From contig NZ_CP109090.1 of the NCBI RefSeq assembly GCF_035917575.1, forward strand, positions 3,162,001 through 3,226,000: a stretch of 64,000 nucleotides of DNA, in the 5' to 3' direction. Under the pieces are notes generated by a model, which saw only the letters and a program-made list of their open reading frames with translations, ran no database searches and was not told the DNA's origin. This stretch comes from Streptomyces sp. NBC_01788. GTDB lineage: Bacteria; Actinomycetota; Actinomycetes; Streptomycetales; Streptomycetaceae. A program made the position numbers and the translations under genes. Positions 34,500 to 44,452 of the stretch are shown here, piece by piece (position 1 is the stretch's first letter; each line of letters begins with the position of its first letter).

Positions 34500-36692
34500 A
34501 TGCCCCGATTCAGCATCGTCGTCCCGTCGCATGGCGTCGCGGGCCGGCTGTCCCTGGCGCTGGACTCGGTCCTCGCCCAGTCCTTCGGAGACTTCGAGCT
34601 GATCGCGGTGTGCGACGGCCCGGCCGCCCCGGCCGCCGGCGTCGCCGCCGACCACGCGACGCGGGACTCGCGGGTGGTCCTGGTGCACTCGCCCCCGTCC
34701 GAGGGCCTCGGCGCGGCGCGCAACGCCGGGATGCGGGCGGCGAGCGGCCTCTACCTGCTGTTCCTCGACGGCGACGACGTCCTGGCGCCGGGCGCGCTGG
34801 CCGCGCTGGCCGCCCGCCTTGAGGAGACGGGCGAGGTCGACGTGCTGTATTTCGAACACGAGCGGAGCCCCTGGTGGGACGGCGAACCCGCCACCACGGC
34901 CGGGCCCGCGCCGGTCACCGTCCGCGCACCCGCCTTCTCCCCCGCCGAGGCCCCGCAGCTGACCGGCGTGGCGCTGCCCGCGTGGAGCGCGGCCTACCGG
35001 CGCTCCTTCGTCACCGCACACGACCTGACCTTCCCCGACGGGCACTTCACCGATGTCGGCTGGGGCGGCCTGGTCACCGTCGCGGCCGAGCGTGTCGCGG
35101 TACTGCGCCGGGTCGTCGTACGGCATCTGCTGCGCCGGCAGGGCAGCCGGCTCGATCTCCCGGGCGAGCACCAGTTCGACCTCCTCGACCAGACCGAGCG
35201 GGTGCTCGTCCGGGCCGCCGCCGGGAAACTGCCCACAGAACGGTTCACGCCCCTGTTCGAGCAGCTCTTCGACACGGTGCTGGCGGTGGCCACGGACCGG
35301 GATCGGGTGCCCGCGGGCCGGCGCCGCGCGTTCTTCCGCCGGGCCCACCGCCTGTACCGGCGCCACCGCCCGGTCGGCCACCGCGCCCCGCGCGGCCGGT
35401 CCGGCGTGCCGCACCGACTGATGGCGTCCGGCGCGTACACGTTGTTCCGCGTACGGTGCGCTGCCGGCCGCACGGCCGTGGCCGCCGCCCCGCGCCTGCC
35501 GCGCGCGGGCCGGCTGCGCACCCGCCTCGCCTACCGCCTGCACCTGCGCCGCCCACTCGACGAGAACCTCGTCGTGTACTGCGCCTACTGGGGCCGGGGA
35601 TACGCCTGCAACCCGGCCGCCCTGCACGCCAAGGCCCGCGAACTCGCCCCGCACCTGCGCGGTGTGTTCCTGGTGGAGCCCGGCCAGGAACACACCGTCC
35701 CCGAGGACGTCGAGTACGCGGTGATCGGCAGCCGCCGCTACTGGAAGGTGCTGGCCCGCGCCAAGTACCTGGTGAACAACGCCAACTTCGCCGACGCCGT
35801 CGTCAAACGCCCCGGCAGCGTGCACCTCCAGACCCAGCACGGCACCCCGCTGAAGACGATGGGCTGCGACCAGTCGACGTACCCGGTGGTCGCGGCGCGG
35901 TCCGGCAGCTTCACCAAGCTGCTGCGCCGCGTGGACCGGTGGGACTACAACGTCTCCTCCAACCGCCACTCCACCGAGATGTGGGAACGGGCCTTCCCCG
36001 GCTCCTACGAGCCCCTGGAGTACGGCTACCCGCGCAACGACGTCTACTGCACGGCCCGCGCCGAGGACGTGGCCCGCGTCCGCCGCGAACTGGGCGTCCC
36101 GGAGGGGAAGACGGCCGTCCTGTACGCGCCCACCCACCGCGACCACCACACCGGCTTCGAGCCCGGCCTCGACCTGGAGGCCTTCTGCGCGGCGGCCGGC
36201 GAGGACGTCGTCGTCCTGCTGCGCGCCCACTACTTCTACGACCGGGGCGGGCCGCGAAGCGGCGGCCGGATCATCGACGTCACCGCGCACCGCTCCGCGG
36301 AGGACGTGTGCCTGGCCGCGGACGCGCTGGTCACCGACTACTCGTCGATCATGTTCGACTACGCCAACCTGGACCGCCCGATCGTCGTGTACGCCGACGA
36401 CTGGGAGGTCTACCGGGAGATCCGCGGGGTCTGCTTCGACCTCATGGACACACCGCCCGGCCCGGTCGTCCGCACACCGGGGGGACTGGCGGCGGTCTTC
36501 CGCGACGGCGGGTACGCGGGCCCGGAGTCGGCGGCGCTGCGCGCCCGGTTCCGGCAGCGGTTCTGCCAGTTCGACGACGGCCTGGCCGCCGAGCGGGTCG
36601 TCCGCCGGGTGTTCCTCGGCGAACCGCCCGAAGCGCTCCCGCCCGTGATCCCGCTCGCCGAGCGTGTCCCGGCCCCCGCCGCCATCCACTAA
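34500..36692 (+). CDS. Bifunctional GT2 glycosyltransferase / CDP-glycerol glycerophosphotransferase
   Basis: This is a 730-residue protein from ATG 34500 (MPRFSIVVPSHG, aligned with the paralogue's start); ATG 34461 is an alternative. The N-terminal GT2 domain (about 1-250) has IVVPSHGVAGRLSLALDS, GLGAARNAGMRAA and the DxD-like LFLDGDDVL. The C-terminal half is a TagF/TarF-type transferase: NNANFADAVVKRPGSVHLQTQHGTPLK, YEPLEYGYPRND, VLYAPTHRDH, and a phosphate-binding TDYSSIMFDYANLDRPI. By family knowledge it adds sugar and glycerol-phosphate or a related polyol-phosphate to a wall polymer on the cytoplasmic face. Confidence 0.9.
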   Translation: MPRFSIVVPSHGVAGRLSLALDSVLAQSFGDFELIAVCDGPAAPAAGVAADHATRDSRVVLVHSPPSEGLGAARNAGMRAASGLYLLFLDGDDVLAPGALAALAARLEETGEVDVLYFEHERSPWWDGEPATTAGPAPVTVRAPAFSPAEAPQLTGVALPAWSAAYRRSFVTAHDLTFPDGHFTDVGWGGLVTVAAERVAVLRRVVVRHLLRRQGSRLDLPGEHQFDLLDQTERVLVRAAAGKLPTERFTPLFEQLFDTVLAVATDRDRVPAGRRRAFFRRAHRLYRRHRPVGHRAPRGRSGVPHRLMASGAYTLFRVRCAAGRTAVAAAPRLPRAGRLRTRLAYRLHLRRPLDENLVVYCAYWGRGYACNPAALHAKARELAPHLRGVFLVEPGQEHTVPEDVEYAVIGSRRYWKVLARAKYLVNNANFADAVVKRPGSVHLQTQHGTPLKTMGCDQSTYPVVAARSGSFTKLLRRVDRWDYNVSSNRHSTEMWERAFPGSYEPLEYGYPRNDVYCTARAEDVARVRRELGVPEGKTAVLYAPTHRDHHTGFEPGLDLEAFCAAAGEDVVVLLRAHYFYDRGGPRSGGRIIDVTAHRSAEDVCLAADALVTDYSSIMFDYANLDRPIVVYADDWEVYREIRGVCFDLMDTPPGPVVRTPGGLAAVFRDGGYAGPESAALRARFRQRFCQFDDGLAAERVVRRVFLGEPPEALPPVIPLAERVPAPAAIH

Positions 36693-36707
36693 GGAGCTGA
36701 CGCAGCC

Positions 36708-38954
36708 GTGCCCCGCCTCAGCATCATCGTCCCCTGCTTCAAGGTGCAGGGGTTCCTGCGCGAATGCCTGGACTCGGTCCTGACGCAGTCCTTCGCCGAC
36801 GTCGAGGTGATCGCCGTCGACGACTGCTCCCCCGACGGCAGCGGCGCCGTCCTCGACGAGTACGCCGCCCGCGACCCGCGCGTCCGGGTGCTGCACCTGC
36901 CGGAGAACGTCGGCCTCGGCCGTGCCCGCAACGCCGGAATGCCGCTGGCCACCGGCGACTTCCTGTTCTTCCTCGACAGCGACGACACCCTCACCCCGGG
37001 CGCCCTGAGCGCCATCGCCGACCGGCTGGAGGAGACCGGCGACCCGGACGTGCTGGTCTTCGACTACGCCCGCACCTACTGGTGGGGCGGAACCCGGCGC
37101 AACGTGCTGGCCGCGGTGCTCGCGGAGGCCCGCTCCGGCACCTTCACCGCCGCCGAACACCCGCGGATCCTGGACCTGCTGATGGTGGTGTGGAACAAGG
37201 TCTACCGCCGCGGCTTCGTCGAGGAGCACGGCTTCGTCTTCCCGCCCGGCTACTACGAGGACACGCCCTGGACGTTCCCCGTGCTGCTCACCGCCCGGCG
37301 GATCGCCACGCTCGACCGGATCTGCCTGTACTACCGCCAGCGCCGGCAGGGCAACATCCTGTCCACCACCAGCCGCAAGCACTTCGACATCCACGACCAG
37401 TACGAGCGGGTCCTCGCCCATCTCGACTCCCATCCCGAGCTGGCGAGTTGGCGACCTTTCCTGCACCGGAAGATGGGCGAGCACTGCCTGGACATCCTCG
37501 CCAAGCCGGACCGGCTGCCGCCCTCGGAGAAGGCCGAGTTCTTCCGCCGTACCGCCCGGATGTTCCGCGCCCACCGGCCCCCGGACGCGGACACGAGCGG
37601 TCAGGTGCGGATGCTGGAGGGCGGTTGGGCCGCCTACCAGGTCAGGCGGCAGGCCGGGCGGGCCGGCCGGGAACTCGGGCGCCGGGCGCTGCGGGTCCGC
37701 CGCGCGGCGGCCGGACGGGTCAAGGGCGGCTGGGCCGCGCTGCACACCCGCCGGCCCCTGGACCAGGACCTCGTCCTGTACTCGGCGTTCTCGCACCGGG
37801 GCATGCTCGGCGATCCGGCGGCCGTCCACCGCAAGGCACGTGAGATCGCGCCGCATCTGCGCGGGGTGTGGGTGGTCGGCGACCGGGAGCAGGCCGCGCT
37901 GCTGCCGCCGGACGTGGAGTACGTCCTGCCCGGCACCCTGCGCCACCGGCAGCTCGCCGCCCGGGCCGCGTTCTTCGTCAACAACGTCAACTGGCCCTCC
38001 GTACCGGCCAAACGGCCCGGCAGCACGCACATCCACACCCATCAGGGCACCCCGCTGAAGTTCATGGCGGCCGACCTGCTGGGCAAGCCGGGCGCCCGGC
38101 ACGGCGTCGATGTGCCGGGCCTGCTGAAGCGCGCCGACCGCTGGGACCACAGCCTGGTCGCCAACCGCCACTCCGAGCTGGTCTGGGAGCGGGCCTACCC
38201 GTGCCGGTTCACCTCCGCGCGCACCGGCAGCCCGCGCAACGACGTGCTCGTCACCGCGCGCGCGGACGACGGCGCCGCCCTCCGCGACCGGCTCGGCATC
38301 CCGCCCGGGCACACGATGGTGCTGTACGCGCCGACCCGCCGGGACTACCGGCGCGGCGGCCTCGTCGAACGCTTCGACCTGGCCCGGTTCGCCGCGGACC
38401 TCGGCGAGGGCCACACCCTCGTCGTACGCCTGCATCCCTCGCTGGCCACCGGGCCGGCGCGCGGCCTGGGCCTGGCCGAGCTGCACCGGCGCGGAGTGCT
38501 CGTCGACGCGACCGACGAGCCGCACGTGGAGGAGCTCATGCTCGCCTCCGACGTACTGGTCACCGACTACTCGGCCCTGATGTTCGACTACGCGAACCTG
38601 GACCGCCCGATCGTGGTGCACGCCGACGACTGGGACGCGTACACCGCGAGCCGGGGCGCCTACTTCGACATCACCGCCGAACCGCCGGGCCATGTGTCGT
38701 GCACTTACGAAGAGTTGGCGCGGCTGTTCACCTCCGGCGACTGGCGGGACGCCGAGTCCGCGCGGCTGCGGACCGGCTTCCGGGAGCGCTTCTGCGAGTT
38801 CGACGACGGCTGGGCGGCCGAGCGGGTGGTACGGACCCTGATCCTCGGGGACAAGGAGTGGACCCCGGATCCGGCGGCGGCACCCGCGGCCCCCGGAACG
38901 GTCGCCCACCTGCCCGCCCAGGCCTCCGGCCGCGATCTGCTGGCGCCCTCGTGA
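36708..38954 (+). CDS. Second bifunctional GT2 / CDP-glycerol glycerophosphotransferase
   Basis: This is a 748-residue paralogue of the preceding protein, starting at GTG 36708 after AAGGAG, 16 bp from its stop. The GT2 domain shows LSIIVPCFKVQGFLRECLDS, VDDCSPDGSGAV, GLGRARNAGM and FFLDSDDTLTPG. The transferase half shows HIHTHQGTPLKFMAADL, SPRNDVLVTA, MVLYAPTRRDY and VTDYSALMFDYANLDRPIVV. The GT2 part matches a standard family-2 fold better than its partner, whose SHGVAG and CDGPAAP replace typical residues. The tandem pair may add different units or work at different polymer steps. Confidence 0.91.
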   Translation: MPRLSIIVPCFKVQGFLRECLDSVLTQSFADVEVIAVDDCSPDGSGAVLDEYAARDPRVRVLHLPENVGLGRARNAGMPLATGDFLFFLDSDDTLTPGALSAIADRLEETGDPDVLVFDYARTYWWGGTRRNVLAAVLAEARSGTFTAAEHPRILDLLMVVWNKVYRRGFVEEHGFVFPPGYYEDTPWTFPVLLTARRIATLDRICLYYRQRRQGNILSTTSRKHFDIHDQYERVLAHLDSHPELASWRPFLHRKMGEHCLDILAKPDRLPPSEKAEFFRRTARMFRAHRPPDADTSGQVRMLEGGWAAYQVRRQAGRAGRELGRRALRVRRAAAGRVKGGWAALHTRRPLDQDLVLYSAFSHRGMLGDPAAVHRKAREIAPHLRGVWVVGDREQAALLPPDVEYVLPGTLRHRQLAARAAFFVNNVNWPSVPAKRPGSTHIHTHQGTPLKFMAADLLGKPGARHGVDVPGLLKRADRWDHSLVANRHSELVWERAYPCRFTSARTGSPRNDVLVTARADDGAALRDRLGIPPGHTMVLYAPTRRDYRRGGLVERFDLARFAADLGEGHTLVVRLHPSLATGPARGLGLAELHRRGVLVDATDEPHVEELMLASDVLVTDYSALMFDYANLDRPIVVHADDWDAYTASRGAYFDITAEPPGHVSCTYEELARLFTSGDWRDAESARLRTGFRERFCEFDDGWAAERVVRTLILGDKEWTPDPAAAPAAPGTVAHLPAQASGRDLLAPS

Positions 38955-40270
38955 GACGGCCCCGTTGGAAAGCGCGCGCGTGGCGGCCGGGCACCTGGGT
39001 GCTGGTCCTGGCCGCCCTGTTCGCGCTGCTCCAGCTCGGCACGGTCACCGGCCGGGACACCCCCGACACCAAGAACTACCTGTCGTACGCGCTGAGTCTG
39101 CGCGGTGCGGACAAGCGGGAGGCGGCGGCCGTCACGATCGACTACGCGTGCGCCGGGAAGGCGGCCCGGGCGAGCCGGGCACGGAGCGTGGACGTGCTGC
39201 GCTTCCGTGAGCCGAGTCCTGCGGCCCGGGTGGCGGACACGTGCCGGTCCGGGCTGCGGCGCGAGGTGGAGGCACGGTTGCGGGCCGGGCAGACCGGCGG
39301 GCACACCCTGCCGTTCATGCCGGAGCGCTTCATGCGGATCTTCGAGGCACGCCCGGGCTATCCGGTGTTCCTGATCCCCTTCATCACGGTGTTCGGCGTG
39401 ACGTGGGGCGTGTGGGCGGCGGGCGTCGTCGTCACCGCGGTGGGCGGCGTCCTCGTCTTCCTGGTGCTGCGCGGCCGGCGTGGGCCCACGCCCCTGGCGC
39501 TGACCGGCCAGGCCCTCTACTACGTGCTGCCGTGCGGCACGACGGCCATGCGCCCGATGACCGAGGGCCTGATGCTGGCGCTGACCCTGGCGGCGCTGTG
39601 GGGCTGCTCGCTGGCGCTGGACGGGCGTGTACGGGCCGGCACCGTCCTGGTCGCGGGCGCGCTGCTCGCGCTGTTCACGGTCAAGCACTCCCAGGCGCTG
39701 TTCCTCGGCCTGAGCCTGGCTGCCGCGGGCGCGGCCGTCGCCGTACGGCGGTGGACACGGCGGCGCCCGGCGGGGCGGGGCGTCCTCGCGGTCACCGCGG
39801 TGGCCTGCGGAGCCGCCGTCGGCACGGTGCTCCTGGCACGGGCGCTGCGCTACCCGACCGGGACCGACAGCGTTCAGGACCTGCTCACCGGCCACTACGC
39901 CCTGCCCGACCGCGACCGCCCCTGGCCGGAGCTGCTGCGGCTGGAGGGCTCGTTCTGGCTGGAGTGGCTGCGCCGGCAGCTGTGGCAGCCGCTGTTCGCC
40001 GCCCTGCTCGCCGCCGGCGCGTGGGGTGCGCTGCGGCGGCGGGGGGCGTTCGGGCTCTTCGTGGTGGCGACGGCGTTCTCCGGGTTCCTCACCCAGGCGG
40101 CGCATCCCGACATCACCGTCTGGGGCGAACGGCTGATCGTGGTGGCCTGGCTGCTGCCGGTGGTGGGGGTGCCGCTGCTGCTGGAGCGTGTGGCGCTCCG
40201 GCCGACGGCGGACGTCCCCGGCCCGCGTCCCCGCAGCCTGCCGGACGAGCGGAGCCCGGTCACCCGGTGA
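38951..40270 (+). CDS. Multi-pass membrane protein, GT-C/Dol-P-sugar transferase-like
   Basis: This protein has 439 residues from GTG 38951, overlapping the previous stop (GTGA). A first helix (TWVLVLAALFALLQLGTVTG) is followed by an extracytoplasmic loop of about 90 residues (DTPDTKNYLSYALSLRGADK, two Cys). About eight to nine more helices follow (FLIPFITVFGVTWGVWAAGV, VLVAGALLALFTVKHSQALFLGLSLAA). The Asp-rich first loop (GRDTPDTKNYL) is where GT-C transferases carry catalytic acids. No precise family is recognised. It is translationally coupled to the glycopolymer transferases, so a role in polymer decoration is a fair inference. Confidence 0.75.
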   Translation: MRRPRWKARAWRPGTWVLVLAALFALLQLGTVTGRDTPDTKNYLSYALSLRGADKREAAAVTIDYACAGKAARASRARSVDVLRFREPSPAARVADTCRSGLRREVEARLRAGQTGGHTLPFMPERFMRIFEARPGYPVFLIPFITVFGVTWGVWAAGVVVTAVGGVLVFLVLRGRRGPTPLALTGQALYYVLPCGTTAMRPMTEGLMLALTLAALWGCSLALDGRVRAGTVLVAGALLALFTVKHSQALFLGLSLAAAGAAVAVRRWTRRRPAGRGVLAVTAVACGAAVGTVLLARALRYPTGTDSVQDLLTGHYALPDRDRPWPELLRLEGSFWLEWLRRQLWQPLFAALLAAGAWGALRRRGAFGLFVVATAFSGFLTQAAHPDITVWGERLIVVAWLLPVVGVPLLLERVALRPTADVPGPRPRSLPDERSPVTR

Positions 40271-40396
40271 TCCCGAAGAACCCGAAGAACCCGGTGAGGG
40301 TGCCGGGGCCGGTTTGGTCCACTTGGCAGGCTCTTGCCGACACCAGGAAGCGTATCAGCACATATACGGCTTTCCATCGGATTACGATCCGCCGTG

Positions 40397-41683
40397 ATGA
40401 GTGCCTTCCAGAGCGTGACGCGTCTTCCCGCGCGCCCGTCGACGAGACACCGCCTCCTCGGCCTGACGGCCGCCTGGCTCCTCACGCGCGCCCTGATGCT
40501 GTGGCTGCTCGCCCACAACGGACTGCCCCTGCTCGGCCGGGGCTCGGTGGCGCGCGAGGTGTGGAAGCTGTACCAGCACTGGTACGTGCTGCTGTCCCAC
40601 GGCGCGTTCCCGGCGCACGACACGCTGTGGCAGTACCCGCCGGGCGCCGGTCCGGTGCTGCTGTCGCCCGCGCTGCTGCCGGGCCTGACCTACTTCCAGG
40701 CGTTCGTGGTGCTCACCGTCGCCGTCGACGCGCTGGTCACGCTGGCGCTGGCGCACGCGGGCACCCGGCCGGACAGCAGCCTGCGCGGGGCCGGCTACTG
40801 GACGCTGGGCCTGCCCCTGCTGCTGCACGTCCCGCTGGCCCGCTACGACGTCCAGGCGACCGCCCTGGCGGTGCTGTCCCTGCTGGCCCTGTCGCGCTCC
40901 CCGCGCGCGTGCGGCGCGCTCGCCGCGCTGGGCGCCCTGGTGAAGGTGTGGCCGGTCCTGGCGCTGCTCGGACTCCCCCGGGGCCGTCCGACCCGCTCGG
41001 CGTGGACCTGGGCGGCCGCCACCGGCGCCGTCGTGCTGACCGTCCTCGCCGTCCTGTTCAGGAACCCGCTCGCCTTTGCTCGCCAGCAGGGCGGCCGGGG
41101 CGTGCAGATCGAGTCGTTGGGCGGCACCGCGCTCGCGCTGGCCACGCACGCCGGCTGGCCGGGACGGGTGCGCTACCGGTACGGGGCCCTGGAGTTCACC
41201 GGTCCGTACGTCTCCACCGTCGCGCATCTCTCGCTGGCCCTGTCGGCGAGCGCCTTCGGACTGCTGCTGCTGTGGCGGATCCGGGCCCGGCACTGGACGC
41301 CCGCGACCCCGTACGACGCCGCGCTGAGCGCCGTCCTGCTGTTCACCGTGACCAGCAGGGTGATCAGCCCGCAGTACATGGTGTGGCTGCTCGGCCTCGC
41401 GGCGGTGTGCCTGACGTCGCCGCTGACCACGCAGCGGCCGGCCGCCGCGCTGATCGCACTGGCGAGTCTGGTCAGCGTGATCGCCTATCCCGCGCTGTAC
41501 CACCAGGTGGCGTCCTGCACGTGGAAAGGTTGCGCGCTCATGGTCATGCGCAACGGTCTGCTGGCCGCCGCCGCGCTATTCTCTTTTGCCCGGTTGTGGC
41601 GATCGACGAAATTGATGACGCAGGAAGGGGAACCCGAGTCGGGCGCACACCGTCTTCCGCACGGGACTCTAAGTCCCTCTTAA
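40397..41683 (+). CDS. Multi-pass GT-C glycosyltransferase-like protein (GT87/DUF2029 type)
   Basis: The protein has 428 residues from ATG 40397, with GTG 40394 adjacent. TACGAT at 40383-40388 could be a -10 box giving a leaderless transcript, since no ribosome site is seen. About ten helices include HRLLGLTAAWLLTRALMLWLL, FQAFVVLTVAVDALVTLALA and LLLHVPLARYDVQATALAVL. The periplasmic segment AFPAHDTLWQYPPGAGPVLL and the RYD motif resemble GT87 mannosyltransferases that use polyprenyl-phosphate sugars. It sits between the TagF-like genes and a GT2 gene and probably glycosylates the exported polymer. Confidence 0.8.
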   Translation: MSAFQSVTRLPARPSTRHRLLGLTAAWLLTRALMLWLLAHNGLPLLGRGSVAREVWKLYQHWYVLLSHGAFPAHDTLWQYPPGAGPVLLSPALLPGLTYFQAFVVLTVAVDALVTLALAHAGTRPDSSLRGAGYWTLGLPLLLHVPLARYDVQATALAVLSLLALSRSPRACGALAALGALVKVWPVLALLGLPRGRPTRSAWTWAAATGAVVLTVLAVLFRNPLAFARQQGGRGVQIESLGGTALALATHAGWPGRVRYRYGALEFTGPYVSTVAHLSLALSASAFGLLLLWRIRARHWTPATPYDAALSAVLLFTVTSRVISPQYMVWLLGLAAVCLTSPLTTQRPAAALIALASLVSVIAYPALYHQVASCTWKGCALMVMRNGLLAAAALFSFARLWRSTKLMTQEGEPESGAHRLPHGTLSPS

Positions 41684-41704
41684 CGGGAGATTACCGACCG
41701 CCCC

Positions 41705-41710
41705 TACTAT
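41705..41710 (+). promoter_or_regulatory. Possible -10 box for the GT2 gene at 41719
   Basis: TACTAT lies nine bases before GTG 41719, so a start point about seven bases downstream would give a leaderless or nearly leaderless message. No clear -35 box and no ribosome site are present. Confidence 0.3.
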
Positions 41711-41718
41711 TCCCGCTC

Positions 41719-43338
41719 GTGGACTCCATGCCTCTGCAGCCCCACCTTTCAGCCGACGTCAGCGTTGTCGTGATCGGTTACAACGACGCCGCCCACATAG
41801 CCGATGCTGTGCGCTCGGCACTCGCGCAGGGCCCCTCCGTCAGCGAGGTCGTCGCCGTCGACGACTGCTCGACCGACGGCACCTCCGAGCTGCTCGACCG
41901 GCTGGCCGCGGCCGAACCGAGAGTGCGGGTGATCCGGCGCGAGGAGAACAGCGGCGGCTGCGGCACCCCGCGCAACGCCGGCATCGACGCGGTCACGACG
42001 TCGTACGTGATGTTCCTGGACAGCGACGACGTACTGCCGCCGGGCGCGGTGGACGCGCTGCTCGGCGCCGCCCGCGAGGAGCAGGCCGAGGTCGTCAGCG
42101 GCCTGTGCGTGCGCCGCGAGCTGCCCTCCGGGCGCGAAGTGCCGTGGCAGGGCAAGCTGTACGCCGAGGGCGCCGTCCTCGCGCGCCCCGCGCACCTCCC
42201 TCGCCTCGTGCACGACACCCTGTGCGTCAACAAGCTGTACCGCACCGACTTCCTGCGCGAGCACGCGATCCGCTTCCCCGAAGGACGCTTCCCCTACGAG
42301 GACTTCGTGTTCACCGCGCGTGTGCTGGCCGCCGGGCCGCGCATGGCCCTCATCCCGGACCAGGTCTACGTGTGGAACGTACGCCGGTCGGCCGGACATC
42401 TGTCGATCTCGCTGGACCGCTCGGACATCGAGAACTGGCACGCGCGCACCGAGGCCAGCCGGTCGGCGTACGACATCCTGCTGAACGCCGGTCAGAAGGA
42501 GCTCGCGCGGGCGGCCCGAGCCAAGTTCCTCGACCACGAACTGCGCATGTACGCGCGTGAGCTGGGCCTGCGCGACGCGGAGTACCGGCGCGCGTGGTGG
42601 GACCACACGCGGGAATACCTCGGCGAGTACGACGCGGCCGACTGGGCGGTCAACCCGACGGCCTCCGGACGCCTACTCGGACGGGTGATTCTCGCGTCGC
42701 CCGAGCCGCGGGATCTGGCGCGTCTGAAGGAGTTCGCCGCCCGCCCGTCCCGGCTGTGTCCGCCCTACGCCAGGGACAAGGACGGCGCCCCCGTCTGGGC
42801 AGACGATCTTCCCCAGGTCAGCCTGGAGCCCTACCTGGTCCGGCCGCTCCACGTCCTGCCGCTGGCCGTGGACGCGGAACTGCGCCCCCACGCGAGCACC
42901 AGCCTGCTGCGGCTGCGCCTGCACGACCTGTACGGCAGGGTGGCGTCCGCCGGGCCCGAGGCCGTGGAGGTGGAGTGGCGGCACCGTGAGGCGGGGCGCA
43001 CGGTCCAGCACGCCGCCGTCCCGCTCACACCGTCCGAGGACGGCACCTGGTCGGCCGAGACGGTCGTGGAGCTCGCGGGACTGGGGGCCGGCACCTGGGA
43101 CCTGCGGCTGCGGGTGCGGTTCACCGACGGCGCGAGCCGTGAGGTGACGGCGCACGCGGGCGCCGGTCTGCTGCGCCGTCGTGTCGTACCGAGCGTGCGC
43201 TACGGCGTCCTGCTGGTCCAGCCCTACGCCACGCACTCCGGCGCGCTGGCGCTGCGGCTGGCGGCGGGGCTGAGCGGGGTGACGTCCGTGCTGCGGGGCA
43301 GACTGAGCCGTCTGCTCCACCGGGCCGCGTCCCGGTGA
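41719..43338 (+). CDS. GT2-family glycosyltransferase
   Basis: This protein has 539 residues from GTG 41719; ATG 41728 (MPLQPHLSADVSVVVIGYND) is an alternative. The GT2 domain in the first 230 residues has VSVVVIGYNDAAHIADAV, VDDCSTDGTSELLDRL, NSGGCGTPRNAGID and the DxD-like MFLDSDDVLPPG. The remaining 300 residues contain a helical part (YDILLNAGQKELARAARAKF) and a beta-rich C-terminal domain (RLRLHDLYGRVA, TWDLRLRVRFTDGAS). The GT2-plus-beta architecture is seen in actinobacterial wall-polymer transferases. The sugar donor is unknown. Confidence 0.88.
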   Translation: MDSMPLQPHLSADVSVVVIGYNDAAHIADAVRSALAQGPSVSEVVAVDDCSTDGTSELLDRLAAAEPRVRVIRREENSGGCGTPRNAGIDAVTTSYVMFLDSDDVLPPGAVDALLGAAREEQAEVVSGLCVRRELPSGREVPWQGKLYAEGAVLARPAHLPRLVHDTLCVNKLYRTDFLREHAIRFPEGRFPYEDFVFTARVLAAGPRMALIPDQVYVWNVRRSAGHLSISLDRSDIENWHARTEASRSAYDILLNAGQKELARAARAKFLDHELRMYARELGLRDAEYRRAWWDHTREYLGEYDAADWAVNPTASGRLLGRVILASPEPRDLARLKEFAARPSRLCPPYARDKDGAPVWADDLPQVSLEPYLVRPLHVLPLAVDAELRPHASTSLLRLRLHDLYGRVASAGPEAVEVEWRHREAGRTVQHAAVPLTPSEDGTWSAETVVELAGLGAGTWDLRLRVRFTDGASREVTAHAGAGLLRRRVVPSVRYGVLLVQPYATHSGALALRLAAGLSGVTSVLRGRLSRLLHRAASR

Positions 43339-43396
43339 GCGCGCCACGATCCGCATTCCCGCGACGACCTGGGCCAACTGACGAGGAGACGCCCGC

Positions 43397-44380
43397 ATGA
43401 CCTGGCTGATCACCGGCGGCGCCGGCTACATCGGAGCGCACGTCGTCCACGCGATGACCGAGGCGGGCGAGCGGGCGGTGGTGTACGACGACCTGTCGAC
43501 CGGCATCGCCGAGCGCGTCCCGCAGGGCGTCCCGCTGGTGGAGGGCTCCACGCTGGACGGCGACCGTGTGGCGCGCGTCCTCGCCGAGCACGAAGTGACC
43601 GGTGTCGTCCACCTGGCGGCGAAGAAGCAGGTGGGCGAGTCGGTGGAGCAGCCCCTGCTCTACTACCGGCAGAACGTCGAGGGCCTGCGGGTCCTGCTGG
43701 AGGCGGTGACGGAGGCCGGGGTCGGGTCCTTCGTGTTCTCCTCCTCGGCGGCCGTGTACGGCATGCCGTACGCCGCGCGGGACGATGCCCTGGTGACGGA
43801 GGAGACGCCGTGCGTGCCGATGTCGCCGTACGGCGAGACGAAGCTGGCCGGCGAGTGGCTGGTGCGTGCGACCGGCCGGGCGACGGGACTGTCGACGGCG
43901 TCCCTGCGGTACTTCAACGTGGCAGGCGCGGCGAACCCGGGGCTGGCGGACGTCGGGGTCTTCAACCTGGTCCCGATGGTCTTCGAACGGCTGACCGAGG
44001 GCAGGCCCCCGCTCATCTTCGGGGACGACTACCCCACGCCGGACGGCACCTGCGTCCGTGACTACATCCACGTGGCGGACCTCGCGGAGGCCCACGTGGC
44101 CGCGGCGCGCGCCCTGCGCTCCTCGCCCGGTCGCGACCTCACGCTGAACATCGGCAGCGGGGAGGGGGTCTCGGTGCGCGAGATGATCGACACGATCAAC
44201 GCCGTCACCGGCTACGACAGCCCTCCGACGGTCGTCCCCCGCCGCCCCGGCGACCCCGCCCGCGTCGTCGCCTCCGCCGAGCGGATCACCACGGAACTCG
44301 GCTGGAAGGCCCGCCGCGACCTCCGCGACATGATCACCACGGCCTGGGAGGGCTGGCTCCACCACCACTCCCGGCCCTGA
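43397..44380 (+). CDS. galE: UDP-glucose 4-epimerase
   Basis: This is a 327-residue extended short-chain dehydrogenase. The NAD-binding motif GGAGYIG is at residues 7-13. The catalytic YxxxK is in MSPYGETKLAGE, with the upstream Ser in FSSSAAVYG. GalE-type features include DDLSTG, HLAAKKQVGESV, RYFNVAGA and YPTPDGTCVRDYIHVADLA. It interconverts UDP-glucose and UDP-galactose and so would supply donor to the glycosyltransferases upstream. GAGGAG precedes the ATG. Epimerases of closely related sugars share these motifs, so the substrate could be an acetylated form. Confidence 0.9.
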   Translation: MTWLITGGAGYIGAHVVHAMTEAGERAVVYDDLSTGIAERVPQGVPLVEGSTLDGDRVARVLAEHEVTGVVHLAAKKQVGESVEQPLLYYRQNVEGLRVLLEAVTEAGVGSFVFSSSAAVYGMPYAARDDALVTEETPCVPMSPYGETKLAGEWLVRATGRATGLSTASLRYFNVAGAANPGLADVGVFNLVPMVFERLTEGRPPLIFGDDYPTPDGTCVRDYIHVADLAEAHVAAARALRSSPGRDLTLNIGSGEGVSVREMIDTINAVTGYDSPPTVVPRRPGDPARVVASAERITTELGWKARRDLRDMITTAWEGWLHHHSRP

Positions 44381-44388
44381 CACCGCCT

Positions 44389-44434
44389 GAGGGCGCCACC
44401 GGGTCCGCCCGCCCGCGGACCCGGTGGCGCCCTC
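44389..44434. terminator. Bidirectional terminator between galE and the TetR gene
   Basis: A perfect 20-bp stem (44389-44408 with 44415-44434) closes a 6-base loop. It sits between convergent stops. Confidence 0.88.
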
Positions 44435-44452
44435 CCCTGCGTGGCCCCGTGG

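Noticed and set aside
33654-38909. Minus-strand open frame of 1,751 codons opposite the permease and glycosyltransferase genes
   Set aside because: It spans several well-supported genes on the other strand and lacks any recognisable domain.
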